A stretch of 64,000 bases of DNA from Phytopythium helicoides (lineage: Eukaryota; Oomycota; Peronosporomycetes; Pythiales; Pythiaceae), in NCBI GenBank assembly GCA_024867545.1, contig JANFNE010000030.1, positions 310,001 to 374,000 of the forward strand, read 5' to 3'. The notes under the pieces were generated by a model. The model was not told the origin of the DNA and ran no database searches. It worked only from the letters and a program-made list of their open reading frames with translations. Numbering within the stretch: position 1 is the first letter of the stretch; the number at the start of each line of letters is the position of its first letter. The translations under genes and the position numbers were made by a program. Below, piece after piece: positions 57,601-64,000 of this stretch.

Positions 57601-58701
57601 ATGGCGACCATGGCTGCTGGCGACGCCGCCGAGCGATGGCGCAGCCTCAAGAAGCTGTTCGTGCACCGCGAGACGCTACGCTGCGCCGAGACCCGCTGCA
57701 TCGCCTGCTGCTACAAGATCGCGCTGTACTCGCGCCCGGGGCTGCTGCCCAACGTCCGCCCGGAGCTCTGTCCGCGCATGGCAAGCGCGGCGTCGGGACG
57801 CGGAGCACGGACGCGTTGGGCTCTACTCGGCGCCGGGCCTCAAGCGCATGCTGACGGTTGGCGACGGCAACTTCTCCTTCTCGCTGGCGCTCGCCAAGGC
57901 GCTCGCGCCTCAAGTTGAGATCGTCGCGACGTCCCACGAGACCCGCGAGTCAGGTGGTGGAGACGTACCCGGACGGCGAGCGCATTCTTGGCGAGCTTGG
58001 CGAGCTGGGCAATGTGAAGGTCTTGCATGGCGTTGACGCCTACGGACGCAGAGCAGATGCACGCGCTTGGGCAGTTTGACCGCGTGCTGTGGAACTTCCC
58101 GTGCGTCCGCGCGCCGCGAGGCGAGGACGGACAGAACAAGGAGATGGAGATCAACAAGAAGCTGCTGCATGACTTCTTCTCGCACGTCGGTGGTATGCTG
58201 ACGCAGACGGGAGCGGTGCACGTGACGCACAAGACCAAGCCGCCGTTCGGCCAGTGGGGCATCGAAGCCATCGCAGAGGCGAATGCGCTTGAGCACACGG
58301 CATCCATCGTTTTCGACCGGTGTATGTATCCTGGGTACTCCAACAAGAAGGTGCTCTCCAAGGGATCTTTCCCGATCTGGGACTCGCAAACGTTTGTTTT
58401 TGTGCCTGCTGATCGCACCAAAACTGCCGAAGTCAAGTCACCACAGGACGAGGACGGACAGCAAGAGCCATCTGGATCCATGGAGAATGTCACTCCTGTG
58501 ACGATGGAACTGCTGAAGAAGATCTATCTGCTGCTGTCACCGACGCTGGAGGACTCGCTTGGCTCCAAAAAGAAGAAGAAGGGTAAGAAGCCTCAAGCGC
58601 AAGTTGCGGGAGGAAAGAGGAAGCAGAGCAATAGCGTCCCAGCTCGGGGGAAACGTGGTGGTGAGGCACCGGGAAAGAAGCTCAAGAAGCGTCGGTTTTA
58701 G
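57601..58701 (+). CDS. BMT5-like rRNA uridine-N3 methyltransferase (DUF2431), four frameshifts
   Basis: SAM-dependent enzyme of the family that makes N3-methyluridine in 25S rRNA. After a Cys-rich N-terminal stretch (LRCAETRCIACCYKIALYSR) come the SAM-binding motif MLTVGDGNFSFSLALAKAL, NVKVLHGVDA, and the catalytic-site motif FDRVLWNFPC followed by FFSHVGGMLTQTGAVHVTHK. GYSNKKVLSKGSFPIWDSQT and a Lys-rich nucleolar tail (SKKKKKGKKPQAQV, KKLKKRRF) complete it. The frame changes near 57783, 57825, 57945 and 58040, so four indels fall in under 300 bases. The rest is continuous from about 58060 to the stop at 58701. The start at 57601 is the first ATG. It is divergent from the dynamin gene. Confidence 0.8.
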
Positions 58702-58770
58702 AGCGCTCAAGCATGCATCTCGATAGAATACATATGCATTTGTATCAGAAGGTGTTCGTGTGCTAACGTA

Positions 58771-61700
58771 TCATTTCATCAAACGAAAAAAGTTGAGTCG
58801 CGCTGAGGCTGAGTGAACAGAGACGACCGCTTGAACGATCCCGTCGTCCTCAGAGGTCCTGATCTCGTCGTTGCTGAGGTATTTGGAGATCGTCGATCGA
58901 CTGAAGCCGAAAGATGGTTGAGGATCACTTCCGACACGGCGCTGACGACGATAGAAGCGCTGGATCGTGTTAGCTGCACGGTCGATAGTGTGTGCTCCGA
59001 TAAGCACCAGCAGTTGATCAGTCTCCAGGATCTCGAGATGCGAGTCAGGAGTTGTGATAACGATGGGCAGCTCAACCACTGCTCCATTCGGTGCACGCTG
59101 GCATGATTTGCGATACAACCCGAGGCAAACGCCCTGAAAATGAAGATGAAATGAATCCCGAAAAGACGTCGCCGTATGTTGATCGAGTTTTCTAGATAGG
59201 TGGCATCAATCCATGTGAGCAAGTGCAAACTCCAGCAAAAATGAGAAAATAAAGCATACCCTGTACGCGCGAGGCACTTGGTAGTTGTAGATGATGCCAG
59301 TGCAGTTCGGGCCGCCAACTAGTTGGCGAACAAGTCGATGGATTGACGGGTTGTAGAAGGTCTGAACATTGGCATCACCAATTATCCGTCAACAAGCCAT
59401 CGTGCATACAAGCATGAATCATAGGGTCAAGAACGCACCTGAACGACCATGTTCTCGCTCAGTTCTGGGTGCAACAACCGGCCAGACATGTACAGTGGTA
59501 GACCGAATATTTCTTGCTGAGATTCTTGCTGTGGTACGTCATTCTGAAGCATGTGATCCCACATCTTGAAGATCTCGAAGTCTCCGTCCTCTGAAGGCGC
59601 TTTAAACGAAGCTGTGTCGTCGTGGGTATGACTACTCCACTTCTTCATCTGGAACGACATGCCCAAGAACTTGGAGTTCTTCTCATCGGCGAGTTCCGTG
59701 ATTGTGAACACACGAGCAAAATCCATTTTGAGCTCCACAAGCATCGTTGTGAAAATCGCTTCGGCGTCCATCATGCTTGAGTCGATATCCAGCTCAGAAT
59801 CAGGCAGATTGTCAACACTCTGACTTCGCTTTCCAAGCACGATTACAGCACCAGCTGCCTTGGCTCCTGCACGCTGCAGCTCCGTGTAGACTAGCGGACT
59901 TCCACGAACATAGTACTGTAAAAGACATTAGAAAACTCACATCACGAGTTTTCAGTAACAATTTGCAACATACCACGTCCTGAAAGGAGACATCGCTCGA
60001 ATAAATGCCGGAGTGGGCTCAGCGGCGTCCAAGATTGTAACCGGCGGATGTTTGGGGGCGTGAGCAGCGCGAAGTGGTAGCAACAACCATTGAAGGCTTG
60101 CCAGCGACTCCTCGCCAAGAAAACTGCATACAACAACGTGGTCGGGGTGCAGTAGGACACTGAGTGGTGGTGGCTCCAGGGCGTGAGAGGCGTCTGACGA
60201 AATAGACATGCTGGTAGGGCGAAGACCGCGAAACTCGGCGCTAGTCATTGGGTGCTCGTAAGGATTGCCCTTCAGCATCGTGCGGTTGTTTCGCTTTTCC
60301 ATTGCCACATGCTCTAGGGAGGAATCCTGTTGAATACAAATTAGAGATTGGGCATTTCCAGCTTCCAAAAAAAGGTATTACCCACCAGAATCAAAGTGTG
60401 GAGCTCAAACGCTGCATGCTAGAAACAACAAGTAAAACTCAGTCGTAAGTCTTGAGATGATGGCTGAGGTGTGCAAGCAGTAACTTACCATATTTCTGCG
60501 ATTAGACTCCCTGGACTTGTCGCTTGGGTTTGATGGGCGACTTGGCGTTGATATAGCGGCGTAAGCCGTCAGAGTTCGTAACTCATCATCTCCCCGGTCC
60601 CTTTCCTTGCAGGAGTCTGAGGTTCAACAAACGTGTCCGCCATCGGATTGAGAATTTGCTGGCCCGAGGTCTGGGTTGATACAAACATGGGATTTTCATC
60701 TGCGCAGATGTGATAGTCGAATACTTGGTCAAGATCGTCGGCAATCACATAGCACTGAATCCAAGGAGACATCAGCAGACTTCGACCGGGATTAAGTAGA
60801 ACACGAGATATGGTCAACTCGTTAGAGCCGGGCACTTCGTTGCCGGAGATAACAATTTCCACCGCAATGAGCACCACCGTGCCAGCTGTCTCTCGAAAAA
60901 TATTCTCCGCAGCCTGTGCAAAAGTGACACCAGAATATCTCTGATTGCCGAAATACGTTAGTCCACATCAAAGTGAAGCCAGGTATGGCAGCGACTAACC
61001 TTCGAAAGTCGGATCAGGTACATCTCCTTGCCGGCCCCTCTATAATACTCCTCGAGCCAACTTAGATCTTTGCGGATCTGAGGTCGCTGCACCGGTTTTC
61101 CCATGAGTGGCTAGTCGCATTGCGCTCTTCACTCCGAGCGTGATGACTTCCGGGCTCGGCTTTTCTGCTCCTTTGCAGACTCGTATATGTTTGTGAAGCT
61201 GGTTGATAGGTTAGCGAGCATCGTCGAAACACCATTGCACTGCGCGCTTTGAGCAAGCATTCCCATCTTGATCACAGTTCTCACAAATAATGTCATCCCG
61301 GTCAACACCTGCTGCAAGCATGTGACGTGCGCTTTCAGCGCGAAGGAACCAGGACCAAGAAGCGCATAGAGGGTCTAATAGCAACATAGTACCGGGTGAG
61401 ACTACACCCAAACTTTCAGCAATTCACCTGATCCAACGTACCCGCAGTACCGCTTTGCGGATAAAACTCGCATAATATTCAAAGCATCTTCGTTGCTGGG
61501 GTCGTTTGAAAGTTTGTCTGGAAACGCGAATACCGCCTCAGCGTCTCGTGCAAGTGCTCGGTCGAGATCTTCAGTGCGAGTTGCAGATCCGGCTACGAAA
61601 GTGACGCGCGTCGTAAACAGTGGATCGGCTTGTAACCGAGCGATAAGGTCTTTCGCGAATTTTGCCTTGCGCTCGCCCAAAACCACTGCGTGAAGTGTTT

Positions 61701-62947
61701 CCGAGTCTTCGTCGTTGAGATGATCTTCGTGGAATAGCTCCCTCAAGATTGCTGCGAGTTGCGGGAAGGTCGGGTTGCCCATGATCACGACATGCTTGGA
61801 CTCGGGTTTGGGTTTGTATGGGGGATTACCAATTTGGCGCAGTTTGTACAAATTGATAAGGTTCTCAATCTCCATCGAGAACAAGATGACGCCCATGACA
61901 ATAAACATAATGGCAAGCAGACGGCTCAACACTGTTTTTGGCGAATTGTCTCCGTACCCCACCGTTCCAAGAGTCTGCAGTCGGACAAATAACAAAGTCA
62001 GATAGTCTGTCTTTAGCTGTTTGCTGCATGACTTTTCTTGCACGTACCACAACGGTGAAGTAAAACGAAAACATGACGGACCATGTTTCCGTCTGGCAGT
62101 CGGCTGAAGACATTCGTGTGATACTGTCATCGCTGCAGGTGTAGAGATGGGCAAAGCCGTTGTGTGTGAAGATCGGCATCTCGCCCAGCGTCTCAAGGAA
62201 AAACATGACGGACGCGCCAACCATGATCATGAGCAGAATCTTGATCCCGAGTCGCACCATCATCCACGCTTTTGTCGAGCGCGGTAGGTGCTTCTCGATC
62301 TCCATGTAGCTGCGAAGGATGAACACGGGCCTCATGATAGAAAAGTCGAGCCACGAGCGACTTTCGACGCCATTGACAACCTTTGTGGGTCCAAAGCCAA
62401 CCTCGAACGTGGATGCGAGGCACAGGATCTCGATCAGCGTCAGCGGCGAGATGCAGTAGAGCACCTTGTACCGCGAGGCCAGGAACCGCACGACGTCATC
62501 GGCGAGTGCGAGAAGGTAGAATACCAGCACCGTGTAGTAGTGCCAGTCAGACACGTCGTAGGACTGGCAGCGCGAGAGCGTGATGCCGTAGATGACGAAG
62601 GACACGATGAGCTGGAAGGGCCGGTTCTGCTCGTCAAGGCACGGAAAAGACTCGTTAGCCGTCTCGAGTGGCGCGCGTCAACTCGTAGAGCACCGCACAA
62701 TGAAGGCGGCTGTGCGAGACGTGCGCGCCCAGCGCCGCAGACTGAGCGAAAAGCCGATCTCGCCCTTCCGGAGCCGCTTCTTGCTGCGCGCCGACGCGAC
62801 CGACCAGCCGCACGCGAAGGCCACGAGCGCCGCCAGCACGTAGGCGCCGTACTCGACCTGCGTCTGCGTGTGCGCCCATGAGGCCACGCAGCGCGGCGCG
62901 TGCGAGGCGTTGCTGGCCGAGAACTCGTTGACGCAGATCATGCCCAT
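58771..62947 (-). CDS. Slo-type (BK-like) potassium channel alpha subunit
   Basis: Tetrameric voltage- and ligand-gated K+ channel. Exon 1 (62947-62699) has an extracellular N-terminus and an S0-like helix (VEYGAYVLAALVAFACGWSV), a Slo feature. Exon 2 (62636-62048) carries S1 to the pore, and exon 3 starts at 61974 with TLGTVGYGDNSPKT, the K+ selectivity filter. S6 and the linker lead to RCK1: ESKHVVIMGNPTFPQLAAIL, GSATRTEDLDRALARDAEAV and SNEDALNIMRVLSAKRY. Further exons continue RCK2 (VRGSPLVYTELQRAGAKAAG near 59900) and QLVGGPNCTGIIYNYQVPR near 59290, to the end at 58771 (SARLNFFRLMK). At least nine introns occur. No Asp-rich calcium bowl is visible, so the ligand may differ from animal BK. 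The 3' exon joins are approximate. Confidence 0.82.
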
Positions 62948-62985
62948 GGCCGGCGGTGCTGCCGGGCAGAGTGGGAGGAGGCGTC

Positions 62986-62998
62986 GGACTGAATGAGC
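62986..62998 (-). promoter_or_regulatory. Initiator-like element of the potassium-channel gene
   Basis: On the minus strand the segment reads GCTCATTCAGTCC, matching the first half of the oomycete initiator GCTCATTYYNCAWTTT. It lies 39-51 bases before the ATG at 62947. Motif evidence only. Confidence 0.45.
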
Positions 62999-63865
62999 GG
63001 TTCGTCCCGTAAATAGGTGGCTCGAAGATCATTTTGGGTGTATAAATGTTGGTAGTTTGGGTTGAGAAGCTTTGAAATGGCTATTTTATAGGTATTTATG
63101 GACGTCGTTTAGTTGATTTGGGCACTAGAATGTGTTGTTTTGGTGGTATTGTGTCCAGTTCGCCACGTCTGACGCCAGCGTCCTGCCATCTCGACGCTCG
63201 CTTGTTTGCCAAGCAAGGCTTGGTCGTGTCAACGGGGAGCCTCTCGTGCTGCCGCAGCAATTCTGCTTGCTGTTGACAATTCTGTGACCGATTGTTCGCA
63301 GCAACCGCATCACAGTGTGAATTGTGCTTTTGGTCAGCTTTGCTCAACGAATGCATACTGTACTCTCTAGCTACATGTCGTGGTGTTCAACAACAATGAA
63401 GGGCACACGCAGGCAATGGATAAATGGTGGTGAAAGGTGCTCAAGAATGTGGCGCTGAGACAGGTCAAGACGCAGGCACTAAGCAAGTCCGCGCTTGGTT
63501 TAAATTCGCCTGGTTTGGTATTCGTGGCTACGACTGTAACTCGCCCAAGGCACGGGTGGCGAGCTCCAATATAAGAACCACGGAGGCGCAGCAAGTAGCA
63601 GCTGCCCCACAGGACACACACGCATGCACACAACACACAGTACACACAGCAAACTCAGCGATGAAGCCTTGACACTTCTCCTCCACGTAGCAAAAGTCCA
63701 ACTGATCCACTCCGACGAAGTGTCGGGTGTCCAAATCCGAATTGGTTGGCTACAATTCTCCCCCGTTATTACGTGGTAGACCTTATTTCAGCATACCAAA
63801 ATCGCCTACTTTTAGCCTACTTTATTACAAAAAACATACCACCAGATGGAGCCGGCAAAACTGCC
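62999..63865. other. Intergenic region right of the potassium-channel gene
   Basis: About 870 bases with no convincing gene. It has a short CA-rich tract (about 63613-63655, CACACACGCATGCACACA-like) and AT-rich sequence near 63770-63845. Open frames on both strands in 63360-63735 are Cys/Val-rich and mirror each other, as expected from low-complexity DNA. Confidence 0.5.
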
Positions 63866-64000
63866 ATGACGTCGACGAGCGCAGATGACCAGGAGCCGGC
63901 GACCGAAGCGCGTGCGCTTCGCCTGCTCCGCGTCGGCGAACGAGGCCACGCGGCTGAGCATCGGTGGGTTACGCAGCTGCTGCTGCGCTGGCGCTCGCCT
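63866..64000 (+). CDS. Possible 5' end of a gene, open to the right edge
   Basis: An ATG at 63866 starts MTSTSADDQEPATEARALRL and the frame stays open to the window end (45 codons). There is no recognisable domain. On the minus strand the same bases also read plausibly (MLSRVASFADAEQAKRTRFG), so strand and reality are uncertain. Confidence 0.25.
   Translation, partial: MTSTSADDQEPATEARALRLLRVGERGHAAEHRWVTQLLLRWRSP

Noticed and set aside
63367..63735. Cys/Val-rich frames on both strands near the right end
   Set aside because: They coincide with CA/TG low-complexity DNA and read similarly on both strands.

Overview
The window is nuclear DNA of a compact, gene-dense eukaryotic genome, most likely an oomycete (a Phytophthora or Pythium type stramenopile). 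That is an inference from the combination of short introns (about 55-95 bases, GTRNGT donors, CTAAC/CTGAC-like branch sites), near matches to the oomycete 16-base initiator (GCTCATTYYNCAWTTT) upstream of several genes, intergenic gaps of 60-600 bases, flagellar and meiotic genes, and plant-like sorting receptors together with a threonine dehydratase. I see no rRNA, tRNA, CRISPR, integrated virus or clear transposon.

Layout. 1-5.4 kb: 5' part of a kinesin-4 gene (minus) and beta-tubulin (plus), divergent. 5.7-10.1 kb: a four-exon SHIPPO/STPG-repeat flagellar-type gene (plus) convergent with a 12-TM tandem nucleotidyl cyclase (minus). 10.4-20.2 kb: a SOSS-B-like OB-fold protein and, divergent from it, a ~3,000-residue PH-BEACH-WD40 protein with a RING finger nested in its ConA-like domain. 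20.5-30 kb: threonine dehydratase, vacuolar sorting receptor, exocyst Sec5, phosphoserine phosphatase and RPF2. 30.3-35 kb: eIF4B, proteasome subunit alpha type 4, VAMP7-like R-SNARE and a secreted PAN-domain protein. 35.2-43.3 kb: an uncharacterised protein, presenilin, SPO11, a HCF107/Mbb1-like HAT protein and ribosomal protein eS12. 43.5-50.3 kb: a 51-residue ORF, a DYRK kinase, phospholipase D and allantoicase. 50.3-63 kb: a WDR25-like WD40 protein, a HIG1 protein, an 812-residue solenoid protein, a dynamin-related GTPase, a BMT5-like rRNA methyltransferase and a Slo-type potassium channel. The last kilobase has no convincing complete gene.

The genes do not form one pathway. They are mostly single-copy housekeeping functions, with a loose excess of membrane-traffic genes (BEACH, VSR, Sec5, VAMP7, dynamin, presenilin). 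Two amino-acid enzymes (threonine dehydratase, phosphoserine phosphatase) and allantoicase are the metabolic content.

A strong technical signal runs through the window. Many genes are broken by single-base indels, very often in homopolymers, after which the conserved family sequence resumes in another frame. Others (threonine dehydratase, proteasome, RPF2, eIF4B, HAT protein, the 812-residue protein) are perfect. In several broken genes (beta-tubulin, VSR, dynamin, allantoicase) the deduced indels restore a length divisible by three. I therefore treat these as one gene each, probably assembly error, and describe the breaks without rewriting any sequence.
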